Positions 46,963 to 58,608 of a DNA stretch of 64,000 bases are shown piece after piece. The stretch's first letter is position 1; the number at the start of each line of letters is the position of its first letter. The translations under genes and the position numbers were made by a program. Origin of the DNA: Haematobia irritans. Its lineage: Eukaryota; Arthropoda; Insecta; Diptera; Muscidae. Location of the stretch: contig NC_134399.1 in NCBI RefSeq assembly GCF_050003625.1, positions 146,376,473-146,440,472 of the forward strand. The letters are read 5' to 3'. The notes below the pieces were generated by a model. The model saw nothing but the letters and a program-made list of their open reading frames with translations, ran no database searches and was not told the DNA's origin.

Positions 46963-48920
46963 TAGTATTTGGTCTCTAATAATTATGCAAAAATTGGTCC
47001 ATATCGGTCTATAATTATATAGAGCCCCATATAAACCGACCTTCAGATTTGGCTTGAGAAGCCTCTAAATGAAGTAAATTTCATCCGATCCGGTTGAAAT
47101 TTGGTACGTGGTGTAAGTATATAGTCTCTAATAACCATGCAATAATTGGTCCATATCGGTCCATAATTATATATAGCACCCATATGAACCGGTCCCCAGA
47201 TTTAACCTCGGGTGCCTCTTGGAGGAGCAAAATTCATCCAATCCGGTTGAAATTTGGTACGTGGTATTAGTATATGATCTCTAACAACCATGCCTAAATG
47301 GGTTCATATCGGTCCATAATCATATATAGTCCCCATATAAACCGATCCCCAGATTTGGTTTCAGAACCTCTTGGAGTAGCAAATTTCATTCGATTCAGTT
47401 GAAATTGTGTATTTTTTGTAAGTATGTGGACACTAACCGATCTCCAAATCTTACCGCCGGAATTTACTCCGGAGGAGTAAATTTCATCCGATTCGGTTGA
47501 AATTCGATACATGATGTTAGCATATGCACTCTAACAACCATGGAACATTGATCCATATGGGTCCATAATTATATATAGCCCCCATATAAACCGATCGCCA
47601 GTTTTTACTTCCGGAGCTTCTTGGAGGAGTAAATTTTGTAATATATGCCCTCTAATAACCATGCCAAAATTGGTCCATATCACAAATTAATTACATATAG
47701 CGCCCATAAAAACTGATCCCCAGATTTGCCTTACGGGGCCTCTAGGAAGAGCAAATTACACCCGAACCTGTTGAAATTTGGTAAGAGATGTTAATATATG
47801 CTCTCTAAAAATCGTGTAAAAAAAACCATATCGGTCCACTTTTACGTATAGCCCCCATATAAACGGACCCCCAAATTTGGCTTGCGAGGCCTCTAAGAGA
47901 AGCAAATTTCATCCGATCCGGCTGAAATTTGGTACATGGTGTTAGTATTTGGTCTCTAACAACCATGCAAAAATTGGTCCACATCGGTCCATAATTATAT
48001 ATAGCCCCTATATAAACCGATCACCAGATTTGACCTCCGGAGCCTCTTGGAAGACCAAAATTCATCTGATTTTTTTGATATTTGGTACGTGGTGTTAATA
48101 TATGGCCTCAAACACCCATGCAAAAATTGGTCGAAATCGGTTCATAATTATATAGAGCCCCCATATAAACCGAACCCCAGATTTGACCTCCGGAGCCCTT
48201 TGGAAGAGCAAAATTCATCTGATTCAGTTCAAATTTGGTACGTGGTGTTAGTATATGGTATCCAATAACCATACAGTAATTGGTTCATATCAGTTCATAA
48301 TTATATATAACCCCCATATAAAGCGATCCCCAGATTTGACCTCCGGTGCCTTTTGGAGAAGCAAACTTCATCCGATCTAGTTGAAATTTGGTACGTGGTG
48401 GTAGTATATGATATTTAACAACCATGCCAAAAGTGGCCATATCAGTCCATAATTATATATAGCCCCCATATAAACCGATCCCGAGATATAGTTTTGGAGC
48501 CTCTTGGTACATTGTGCTAGTATATGACCGTTAACAACCATGCCTAACTAGGTCCATAACGGTCTATAGTTATATATAGCCCTCAGATAAATCGATCCCC
48601 AATCGCACAAAAATTGATGATTGTATATAGCCCCCATATAAGCGACACCCATATTTTAATGCTGGCTCCCTACGTACCGTGCAAAAGTCCATATCGATTC
48701 GAATTTATTTGTAGATTTAACTATACATTCATTTTTTGTCTAATATATACCACGTATGGACTTACTTACAATTTGGAAAACGATGTTAAGAAGTTTTAAG
48801 ATACCAAAACCCAAGTAATTCAATTGTGGATGACAGTCTTTCGTAGAAGTTTCTACGCTATCCATGGTGGAGTGTACATAAGATTCGGCCTGGCCGAACT
48901 TACGGCCGTATATACTTGTT

Positions 48921-49784
48921 TTTTATAACACTTTTATTTTCTTGTTATTTAATTTTTACAATTTAAAAAAATTGTTGCTCTGACTGGTATGTTGGCTACA
49001 TAACAGATTTCCCACATTATCTTTGAATACCCGATAAGGTGATACGATATTTGTATATCGCAGATAACTATGGACTAATTCTGTCTATTTTTCCAGAAAA
49101 ACGTATGTATCTTCGATGTTTTAGTGTAACCTAGGGAGGGGAGTGAATGGATATTTGAACCATAGCCCGCTTGGATTTAGGCCTTCTCCGTTCTTGCTCA
49201 GCTAATAGTGGATACCAAAGTTTGAATAAACTAAATATATCCAATCTATAATGAAGTGTATCACAAACAAAACTAACGCGTCATTTGAAGTTCTTTCTCT
49301 TTGTTGATGGGGCGACATATGTGACACTTTTTTGTCGTAATACTGTCGTAGTCGTCGTTGCTAGTTGCTCCATTGCTGGCGTTGTTGCTAACATTTTTCT
49401 TTTTCATTTATGACGACACACTGGTCTCTTCAAATATACCTGGAGCTATGATTTGTTACGTTTCATCATCATCATCACCAGCACACCAGTAAGAAAGAAA
49501 CAGCCCAAAGTGAGTGATAGTGAAACAAAAAGAACAACTGAAGAGAAAATGATGGCAACAAAGGTACGTTGAACTATGACAACGATATGTTGCCTTCGTT
49601 TCACAGTCAAATTAGAATGTTGTGACACGCACACAGACAGATCCTTTGTAATCTCATCATTAGTGCAGACACATGAATCTTTAGTGTTTGTTTTCAATTA
49701 TTAAATTTAATTTTTGCGAATAGTTTTCTTCTACACCTAGAAGTTCGAAAAGAAAAAGATATTTATTTGAAACACTTAAATATA
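48921..49784. other. Unassigned DNA
   Basis: Short ATC repeat at about 49464-49480. ORF 49446-49697 (minus) has a hydrophobic stretch (VAIIFSSVVLFVSLSLTLG) but overlaps the ATC repeat and has no other support. Confidence 0.35.
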
Positions 49785-51091
49785 CACGGATGAAAAAGAC
49801 TGTTTTTCATATGTTTGGCTATAAACATTATATGTTTGGAACACAAATTTTTAAACACAATATTTTTGAGTGCAAGCATATAATGTTCATAAACTAGCAT
49901 AACATGTTTGGGACATATATGTTAATATGTTAGAACATATTATGTTTGGGACATAAAATGTTTGTAAATATAATATGTTTGGATGCAAACATATATTAAT
50001 TTTGAAATAGCCTATAAACATATATGTGTTTAGTAGCTTGGAGCGCTATTTAACAGGGAGCGATATTGAATTAAGTTGGTGGTTGTTGCTTGTTATTACA
50101 AAATTAATGGTGTTTTCTTTTCTGAAAAAAGTGCTTTGCCGTCATTTTGTCTGTACAGAATGCGCATTTTTAAAATGTTACCAGCAACCTAAAAAAATGC
50201 TATCATTTCAGCGGGCAGAAAAGAATTCAAAGAAGGATACAGGGCAATCGCAGCACTCTCGTTTGTTGGCAGTGCTGAAAATGCCCGTAATTTGCCTCTA
50301 TGCGTGGCACTATTTTCACAACAGAATTCGAAGCCTTTTCGCACTTTTGCCTGTTTTTTTAGAAAAGAACCTAAAAAGTACATTTTCCGGCCAAAATGCA
50401 AAAAAAGTGCGCATTTTTCATAAGAAAAGAAAACGCCATAACATTTTATTTTTCCTTGGGCAATTGATCAGCTACTTCTTTGATCCTTACAAACTGTGTG
50501 GTCCGCTGTTCGAATCCCCGTCCGGCAAAAGGTAAAATTAAAATAAAAAAACAAATCATAAAATTGAATAATTTCTTCTACAATGTTTGTATTACAGAAA
50601 AAGGTGCTAAGTATTAAAAAATCTCGTGGAAGTGAGAAAGATGTCGGGGAATATACAATTGGGCAGAAACAAAATTTTGAGCATTCAGGTCGAAAACCTA
50701 TGTTGTTAGCACCTATATTTATTTTCATAATTCATTATGATTGTAAATATATAAATAAATAAATAAAATTTTGAGCACAATATTGTTTGGGAGAATTTTT
50801 TTTAAGCATATAATATTTTTGGGTGCAAAATGCTTCCAAACATATTATATGGTCACATAATAACATATTGTTTTTTGGAAGACAACATTATTGAATTTGG
50901 ATGCAAAAATACAAAATGTTTGGAACTTTGAATACCCAAACATATATTGTTTAGGCCAATATGCTTTCAAACATATTATATATTGGTAGAGATCAAACAT
51001 ATAAATGTTTGGGCAATACCCAAAAATGTATATGCTTGAAGCAAAATATGTTTGGGAGTATATGTTACAGAAGCGATTTTTTGTGAGCGTG
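49785..51091 (+). mobile_element. TA-targeting family E, copy 2, carrying a MITE
   Basis: Nearly identical to E1 apart from a 334-bp insertion. Flanked by TA (49783-49784 and 51092-51093). Ends CACGGATGAAAAAGAC and GTGAGCGTG. The ORF 50026-50535 spans the MITE boundary and is artefactual. Confidence 0.87.
50108..50438. mobile_element. Harbinger-type MITE inserted in E2
   Basis: 331 bp. Ends TGGTGTTTTCTTTTCT and AGAAAAGAAAACGCCA are inverted repeats with one mismatch, with a looser GAAAAA...GTGC continuation. TAA lies on each side (50105-50107 and 50439-50441). E1 has the uninterrupted site 'caaaattaacattttat' (about 43690). A 3-bp TWA duplication is characteristic of PIF/Harbinger. Confidence 0.85.
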
Positions 51092-51710
51092 TAGTTTTTT
51101 CTCCGGACTGCATTTCCGAAAAAGCGTTTTTATACCCTCCACCTAACTCCAACTTTGTCATTCCGTTTGTAACACATCGACATATTGCTCTAAGACCCCA
51201 AAAAGTATATATATATTCTGGGTCGTGGTGAAATTCTGAGTCGATTTAAGCATGTCCGTCTGTTGAAATCACGCTAACTTCCGAACGAAACAAGCTATCG
51301 ACTTGAAACTTGGCACAAGAAGTTGTTATTGATGTAGGTCAGATGGTATTGCAAATGGGCCATATCAGTCTACTTTTACGTATAGCCCCCATATAAAGGG
51401 ACCCTCAGATTTGGCTTGTGGAGCCTCTAACAGAAGCATATTTCATCCGATCCGGCTGAAATTTAGTACGTGGTGTTGGTATATGGTCTCTAACAACAAC
51501 GCAAAAATTGGCCCATATCGGTCCATAATTATATATAGCCCCCATATAAACCGATCCCCAGATTTAACTTACGGAGCCTCAAAGAGGAGCAAATTTCATC
51601 CGATCTTGCTGAAATTTTGGTACATGGTGTTGGTATATGGTCTCTAACAATCATGTAAAAATTGGTCCACATCGGACCATAATTACCCAGCAAAAAAATT
51701 GGAAGTTGTT

Positions 51711-51953
51711 CCACAAACATTTCTTTGAAAGCCCATCCCAGAATCCCCCATCGAGATTTTTCAACTTCCGATGCAGTCCTTTTGGACAAGTCCACAAACA
51801 TTTCTTCTAAAGCGCATCGTGGGATCTCCCAATGATTTTTTTCCACTTCCGATGCAGTCCTTTTGGACAAGTGCAAAAACATTTCTTCTAAAGGGCATCT
51901 TGGGATCCCCCAATGATTTTTTTCTACTACCGATGTAGTCCTTGTGGACAAGT
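51711..51953 (-). repeat. 81-bp tandem repeat (three units) in element G
   Basis: Units start near 51711, 51792 and 51873. Read on the minus strand they give a 27-residue repeat (ASEVEKNHWEIPRCALEEMF) inside an open frame of 140 codons (51951-51529), because 81 is a multiple of three. No signal or domain beyond the repeat; the open frame runs out of G into family B monomers, so I do not call it a gene. Confidence 0.8.
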
Positions 51954-52249
51954 ATTAAAAAGAACTCAATCAGGCTATTTTAAGTGCAAATTTTGCACAA
52001 TTAAATTTTACAAAAAAATAGCAAACTAATAAAAAAATAGAAAATTAATAAAAAAGTAAAAAACAAATAATAATAAAAAAATTAATTTCATCCCCGCTGG
52101 GATTTGAACCTGTGCCGTTTAACTTTTTCGCTTCCATGGATGTTCTTTTCAGAAGGTTTTGCAAATTACGGAAATTTTTAATTTTTTTGTTGATTTTTAA
52201 TGAAAAAAAAATATATTAATGCGAAAATATATGCCGAAAATAAAAACTA

Positions 52250-54412
52250 ACAAGTATATACAGCAGTAAGTTCGGCCGGGCCGAATCTTAAATACCCACC
52301 ACCATGAATCAAATATTAGGGTTTCCTTTGAAATTTCAGGAGGGCTAGAGGACTTGAGGACACTTCCCGGAGATAAATTTAAAGATTTCACCTATGAAGA
52401 CTATATCAGATTCTGGATTTATAAGAACCATTTTTGTTTGAGTTTTAGAGGAATCATTAACATCTCTTGTAAGTGTGCCAGAAAATTATAAAATAACGTC
52501 TTGATTTGAAATCTTAAATCTGTAGAAGAAAAATCTGGAAGTTTTACATTGAGTTTCAAGCAATTTTCATGATCAGTGTGCCTTCTACACCCTCAAAAAG
52601 TGAAGCCGGTCTATATGGAGGCATTGCCAAATGGACCGATAAAAACTTAATCCGATACACGTTTTTGTGAGCCTAAAATACCAGAATATTTACAATTTCA
52701 GGTAAATCAGATAAAAACTACGGTTTCTAGAAACCCAAGGAGTTAAATCGGGAAATCGTTCTTATGGGGGCTATACTAAAACACGAAAATACCTCTAGAT
52801 TTCCAATTTCAGGCAAATAGGATAAAAACTTCGGATTCTAGAAGCCCAAGAAGTAAAATCGGGAGATCGGTCTATATGGGGGCTATACCAAAATATGGAC
52901 CGATACTCACAATTTTTGGCACACGTATTTGTGGTCCTACAATACCTCTAGATTTCCAATTTCAGGTAAATTGAATAAAAACTGCGGTTTCTATAAGCCC
53001 AAGAAGTAAAATCGGGAGATCGGTCTATATGGGGGCAATACCAAAACATGGACCGATACTCACAATTTTTGGCACATGTATTTGTGGTCCTTCAATACCT
53101 CTAGATTTCCAATTTCAGGTAAATTGAATAAAAACTGCGGTTTCTATAAGCCCAAGAAGTAAAATCGGGAGATCGGTCTATATGGGGGCAATACCAAAAC
53201 ATGGACCGATACTCACCATTTGTGGCACACCTCTTTATGGTCATAAAATACCTCTAGATTTCAAATTTCAGACAAATTGGATAAAAAATTCGGATTCTAG
53301 CAGTCCAAGAAGTAAAATCGGGAAATCGGTCTATATGGGGGCTATACCAAAATATGGACCGATACTCACCATTGTCGACACACCTCTTTGTGGTCCTAAA
53401 ATACCTCTAGATTTCCAATTTCAGACAAATTGGGTAAAAACTACGGTTTCTATAAGCCCAAGACCCCAAATCGGGAGGTCGTTTTATATGGGGACCATAC
53501 CAAAACATGGACCTATACTCACAATTTTTGGCACACGTATTTGTGGTCCTACAATACCTCTAGATTTCCAATTTCAGGTAAATTGAATAAAAACTGCGGT
53601 TTCTATAAGCCCAAGAAGTAAAATCGGGAGATCGGTCTATATGGGGGCAATACCAAAACATGGACCGATACTCACAATTTTTGGCACATGTATTTGTGGT
53701 CCTTCAATACCTCTAGATTTCCAATTTCAGGTAAATTGAATAAAAACTGCGGTTTCTATAAGCCCAAGAAGTAAAATCGGGAGATCGGCCTATATGGGGG
53801 CAATACCAAAACATGGACCGATACTCACCATTTGTGGCACACCTCTTTATGGTCATAAAATACCTCTAGGTTTCCAATTTCAGGTAAATTGAATAAAAAC
53901 TGCGGTTTCTAAAAGCCCAAGAAGTAAAATAGGGAGATCGGTCTATATGGGGGCTATACCAAAACATGGACCGATACTCACTATTTTTGGCACACCTCTT
54001 AATGGTCATAAAATACCTCTAGATTTCAAATTTCAGCCAAATCGGATAAAAACTACGATTTCTATAAGCCCAAGACCCCAAATCGGGAGGTCGGTTTATA
54101 TGGGGACTATATCAAAACCTGGACCGATATAGCCCATCTTCGAACTTGACCTGCCTGCAGACAAAAGACGAGTTTGTGCAAAATTTCAGCACGATTGCTT
54201 CATTATTGAAGACTGTAGCGTGATTACAACAGACAGACAGACAGACAGACAGACAGACGGACAGACGGACATCGTTATATCGTCTTAGAATTTCTCCCTG
54301 ATCAAGAATATATATACTTTATATAGTCGGAAATCGATATTTCGATGTGTTACAAACGGAATGACAAACTTATTATACCCCCGTCACCATTCTATGGTGG
54401 TGGGTATAAAAA
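52250..54412 (+). mobile_element. Helentron-like family A (A5), in element G
   Basis: Complete-looking: ACAAGTATATACAGCAG, TTCGGCCGGGCCGAA palindrome, 5' unique region, about nine monomers, CAGA tract (54229-54270), and CTATGGTGGTGGGTATA end. Several adjacent monomers are nearly identical. ORFs 53182-53586, 53430-53621 and 53947-54132 are read-through. Confidence 0.88.
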
Positions 54413-54615
54413 CAATGCATAACATACAAAAAATAATTTTTTAGAAAATTATTTGATAAAAAATTGCCGCTGGTGAGATTTGAACCTGCGTTTCTTATGT
54501 TTTCATTCATACTAATAAAGGACATCTCGAGAAGCAATTAGAAGGTTATTCCTTGGTGTCGTATTACGATCATATCACAAACATTTGAATTGACGTTTTG
54601 ACGCTTTATGTTCAA

Positions 54616-54692
54616 TGGCGTTTGTGGCTGAGTGTGCTATGGCGTTCTGTTATGGTGCCAGCAAACCCAGGTTCAACCCCTGGTCGGAGCGA
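54616..54692 (+). other. tRNA-like (Leu/Ser-type) block in element G
   Basis: A-box-like TGGCTGAGTGTG (from 54624) and a perfect B box GGTTCAACCCC (54670-54680) inside a 5-bp T-stem, CCAGG/CCTGG, with a 7-nt loop. The acceptor stem does not pair convincingly. It may supply an internal RNA polymerase III promoter. Confidence 0.55.
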
Positions 54693-56005
54693 AAAAGTTT
54701 TTCAAATTGTAAAAATTAGATAATAGGAAAATAATAGTGAAGTAAAATATGTGGATGAAAAAAAAAGTGAAATTGGTAGAAATTTTTTTTTCGCTTTTTA
54801 AATTTCTACATTCAAATTAACTTCCAGGGCACAACTTCTAAAGCAATGCAAAGGATCCAAAAAGGGAGTACTTCCGTCCTATGACAAGCCCATGTAAAAT
54901 TCATTGGAGATGATCCAAGTTTCCACTACTTTCGGATCAGAGATTGGGGGAAACTACTTTTTTGGAAGCTCTTTTTTTGCTGGGTATATACAGCCCCCAT
55001 ATAAACCGATCCCCAGATTTGGCTTGCGGAGCCTCTAAGAGAAGCATATTTTATCCGATCCGGTTGAAATTTGGAACATGGTGTTAGTATATGGTATATA
55101 TATATAGCCCCCATATAAACCGTTCTCCAGATTTGAGCTCCGGAGCCTCTTGGAGGAGCAAAATTTATCAGATCCGGTTCAAATGTGGAACGTGGTGTTA
55201 GTATATGGTCTCTAACATCCATGCAAAAATTGGTCCACATCGGTTCACAATTATATATAGCCCCCCTATAAACCGATTTGCCTTGAAGAGCCTCTAAGAG
55301 AAGCATATTTCATCCGATCCGGTTGAAATTTGGAACATGGTGTTCTAACAACCGTGCCAGAATTGGTCCAAATCGGTCCATAATTATGTATAGCCTCCAT
55401 ATAAACCGTTCTCCAGATTTGACCTTCGGAGCCTGTTGGAGGAGCAAAAGTATCCGATCCGGTTCAAATTTGGAACGTGGTGTTAGTATATGGCTGCTAA
55501 CAACCATACCAAAATTGGTCCATATCGGTCTATAGTTATATATTGCCGGTCTCCAATCACACAAAAATTGGTCCATATCGGTGCATAATCAAGGTTGCCA
55601 CTCGAGCCAAAAATAATCTACCAAAATTTTATTTCTATAGAAAATTTAGTTAAAATTTCATTTGTATAGAAAATTTTGTGAAAATTTTATTTCTATAGAA
55701 AACTTTGTTAAAATTTCTTGTAACGTATAGAAATATTTGTGAAATTTTTTTTCTATAGAAAATTTTGTCAAACTGAATTATAACGTATTTAATCGATATT
55801 TTTTGATTTGGTATATACCACGTATGGACTTACATACAATTTAGAGGACGGTGTTAGGAGCTTTTAAGATACCTTGCCATCGGCAAGCGTGACCGCAACT
55901 TAAGTAATACGATGGTGGATGGCAGTGTTTAGAAGAAGTTTCGCAATCCATGGTGGAGGGTACATAAGCTTCGGCCTGGCCGAACTTACGGCCGAATATA
56001 CTTGT

Positions 56006-58026
56006 TTTAATTTCGCGGAATCTCGGGATCCCGCATATAGAAAAATTGTTATGGTAAAAGCCGGTACTTTGTTCAGGTTTCGCGGTACTAAAATAGTTCG
56101 TTTTGAAGAAGATAATTTAACTTAAGATTTAATAGGCCTATGTTGGTTTTCTTACATAATATTAATTAATTTTGAAAAAATATTCGCAAAAATAATATGA
56201 TATTATTTCAAGTGTGGATAACTCTAACGATAACCATTGTGGTTTTCTAGCCAAATATAACACTATCACGCTTGAATTTCATTACGAATAACTTTATTTT
56301 TGAATGCAATAGATCTAAATGATTCTGTATACTTGTTTCAATTAGAGGTGTGCACGTGACACGAAATTGTCGAATGAGCGTGAGTCCTACCAAAAAATAT
56401 CGTGCGTGAGTGTGCGTGAGTATGATTTTTCAGTCGTGAGTGTGCGTGAGTGTGAGTAAACTATTACTCACGTGCACACCTCTAGTTTCAATCGATAGAA
56501 AGAGTTCGAAAAACTGACTACTAATAATATTGAATAGATTTAGAAAATTTCCCAATATAATTTCCAATTTTCTTGAAATTCCCCATTAAACGCCCAAGTC
56601 TCCAACTCAAAAATGTTGTTCATATTCAAGGAAAAAATTCCCAAATTGGAGAAAAATTACCAATAGTGGCAACAATAACGGTGCGTATAATTGATGTCCT
56701 GTGATATCACAAAATAATTATTTTTCATACGCCACCATGTAACATAAAGAAGAATTCATCCAAATCAATTGATCTATTATAATATCTGTGCTAAATACTT
56801 CAATACACCCTTGAATCATGAATATTACCCTTCATAATGCTAACAATACTACAACATTCCTACATTAGTCCACATACTATGACCTGAATGGATTTCACCT
56901 AGATTTGCAAACGATTATCGTTGGACGCCAACTTCAAAAAATGGCACCGCTACAAAATTGTATTCCACCAACATAACATAGTATATGAGACATAGTATTG
57001 GCTAAAATGCTCAAAGCAAACAACAAACGGATAAAATTCATACTCAAACAATGTGAAACATTTGACATGTATACCCGAGAGCAGATTCACTGGGTGCATT
57101 GTTTCAATGGCTTAAATGGGCTCAAACATAATGCAAAAAAAAAAAACGCCAATATCAAAGTGTGTTAGGGGAATTTTGCATAGAACCAATATTTTATAAT
57201 TTTAAAACTGCCAACCAACAACAACAACAACTACATATTTGGGTAAGGGAGATGACTGAAATGATAGCAAAAACAAACGCACAGAAATCTCAAATGCGAA
57301 ACATTGATGTCGTTGGTGTTTTTTCTCTCTTGTGATTGATGATAATGCAGATTTTTCAATAGAAAATTGACGTTGGCATTAGCATTTATGCTGTATTTAT
57401 ATGTGTGTGTGTGTGTGTGAATAAAACCTTGATCCATTTTCACAGTTCAACGGTCAAATACCTAATATGAATATTTCGGTATTATATGGTGATACAAAGC
57501 GTATCAACTATTTGGGGTTTGAAGCCAAACATTAATCAGAAATATATTTTTTCTTTTGGTAGAAAACAATTTTTTTTTTGGCTACAATTATTCGCATTAG
57601 CTTAAAGGTGAGATGGTTTGCATGGCCGATCACATAATCAAATATTTATGTGTAATTAAATTATAATTATATTAAATTTATATTTATTAAAAATATATGA
57701 GTAGAGGGCAGATTTTCCAATTATTCGATTAAATTTTTCATATCTGTTTTTCTTCCCAATCTTATCAATAATGACTAAAATTTAAACAGAAATGAATAAT
57801 CGATAGTATTAATTAGTTCGAATCAGATTTTATTGAATAAATGATACGAGGGTTGCGTGTTATATTTGACAAAAAGCTTAGCAAAAATATAGAATGTTAT
57901 TTGGGCATTTAGGGGACCTTGTGTTGCAATTTGCCAACTGCTAGCTCTACAGTAAAGCTTGCCACGTTTGAGTTGCGCTTTTTCATGTGTGTTGCAAAAA
58001 AACTAAAGCTGAAGCCTACACCTGCT
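56006..58026. other. Mostly unassigned DNA
   Basis: Apart from the hAT-type MITE at 56343-56484, it has a CAACAA run (about 57218-57230) and a GT microsatellite (about 57401-57418). ORFs 55919-56125 and 57231-57443 (minus, from the GT run) are unsupported. Confidence 0.4.
56343..56484. mobile_element. hAT-type MITE, 142 bp
   Basis: Terminal inverted repeats TAGAGGTGTGCACGTGA and TCACGTGCACACCTCTA (17 of 17). The 8-bp duplication GTTTCAAT is present at 56335-56342 and 56485-56492. The interior is filled with GTGAGTGTGCGTGAG repeats. 8-bp duplications define hAT. Confidence 0.92.
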
Positions 58027-58245
58027 TTTTATATCCTGTACCACTCTGTGGAGCAGTGTAGTACAAGCTAGTACATATACAATCAGAAGGAGACGAGATA
58101 TGTACTTGGAGCCTTTGGCAATATTCCTCAGGTACGGCCCCCTGTCCGTGATGTCCGTCTGTCTGTGTAATCAAATTTAGCACTATCATACTACCAGTTG
58201 TACCCTTTGTAAAATATTTGAAACAAATCATGATTAAACTTTGGC
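58027..58245 (-). repeat. Family C/D-type 3' end fragment
   Basis: TTATATCCTGTACCACTCTGTGG, 'gtccgtgatgtccgtctgtctg' and 'tgtaatcaaatttagc' match the terminal stem and microsatellite of C-type elements. ORF 58016-58309 (minus) overlaps it and is not a gene. Confidence 0.6.
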
Positions 58246-58374
58246 TTCTGGGCACGGTTGCTACTCGTGCCAAAAATAATCTAGCAAAATTTGAAGAATA
58301 TTTTACCAAAAAGTTATAAAATTAAACAAAATCTCGTGTTAAAGCTGTTGATCAAATTTGTGTGGTTAGTATGG

Positions 58375-58607
58375 AAAATGTTGTTTTATTGGAAAGAAAT
58401 GTTCTATATTGAAGCCAAAGAAAATTTTTATAAAAATGTTATTTGTATAGAAAATGTTGTCAAAATTTTGTTTCTATAGAAAATGTTGTCAACATTTTAA
58501 AACACCTAACAACCAACAAAAAAATTTTCTTTTGTAGAAAATTTTGTCAAAAGTGTGTTTGTACAGCAAATTTTATTTCAATAGAAAAATTTTTAATTCT
58601 ATAATTT
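58375..58607. repeat. 29-bp AT minisatellite, diverged block
   Basis: Preceded at 58254-58290 by 'ggttgctactcgtgccaaaa' and 'ataatctagcaaaattt', the same lead-in that precedes the minisatellite inside family B. Confidence 0.75.
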
Positions 58608-58608
58608 T

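Larger units (their letters stand above)
45406..48920 (-). mobile_element. Helentron-like family B (B7), with nested Tc1-type element
   Basis: Reverse-strand B element. The extreme 3' end is lost (it begins at TATATTCTGGGTCGTGG), about ten diverged monomers follow, and it ends GGCCTGGCCGAAC...GTATATACTTGT. Interrupted at 45668-46962. The two halves of the interrupted monomer ('tttggtacatagtttta' and 'gtatttggtctctaa') join in register. ORFs 47294-47512 and 48047-48268 are read-through. Confidence 0.85.
51686..54984. mobile_element. Element G: TA-flanked, CCCAGCAAAAAAA termini
   Basis: Ends CCCAGCAAAAAAA and TTTTTTTGCTGGG with further GGAAG(T/C) similarity; TA on each side (51684-51685 and 54985-54986). 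It contains an 81-bp tandem repeat, three B-box-like motifs on both strands, a tRNA-like block and the nested A5. Without A5 it is about 1.1 kb. No transposase. Family not identified. Confidence 0.75.
51129..56005 (-). mobile_element. Helentron-like family B (B8), with nested G and A5
   Basis: Left part 51129-51685: TATACCCTCCACC end, GTCCGTCTG, two to three monomers. Right part 54985-56005: further monomers, a 29-bp minisatellite (55615-55775), then the 5' unique region with GGCCTGGCCGAAC and TATACTTGT. The split monomer rejoins as 'ccataattatatacagccccc'. ORFs 51411-51647, 54926-55306, 55310-55576 and 55323-55535 are read-through. Confidence 0.85.

Noticed and set aside
50026..50535. 169-codon ORF
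   Set aside because: It crosses the boundary of the MITE and family E and contains no domain.
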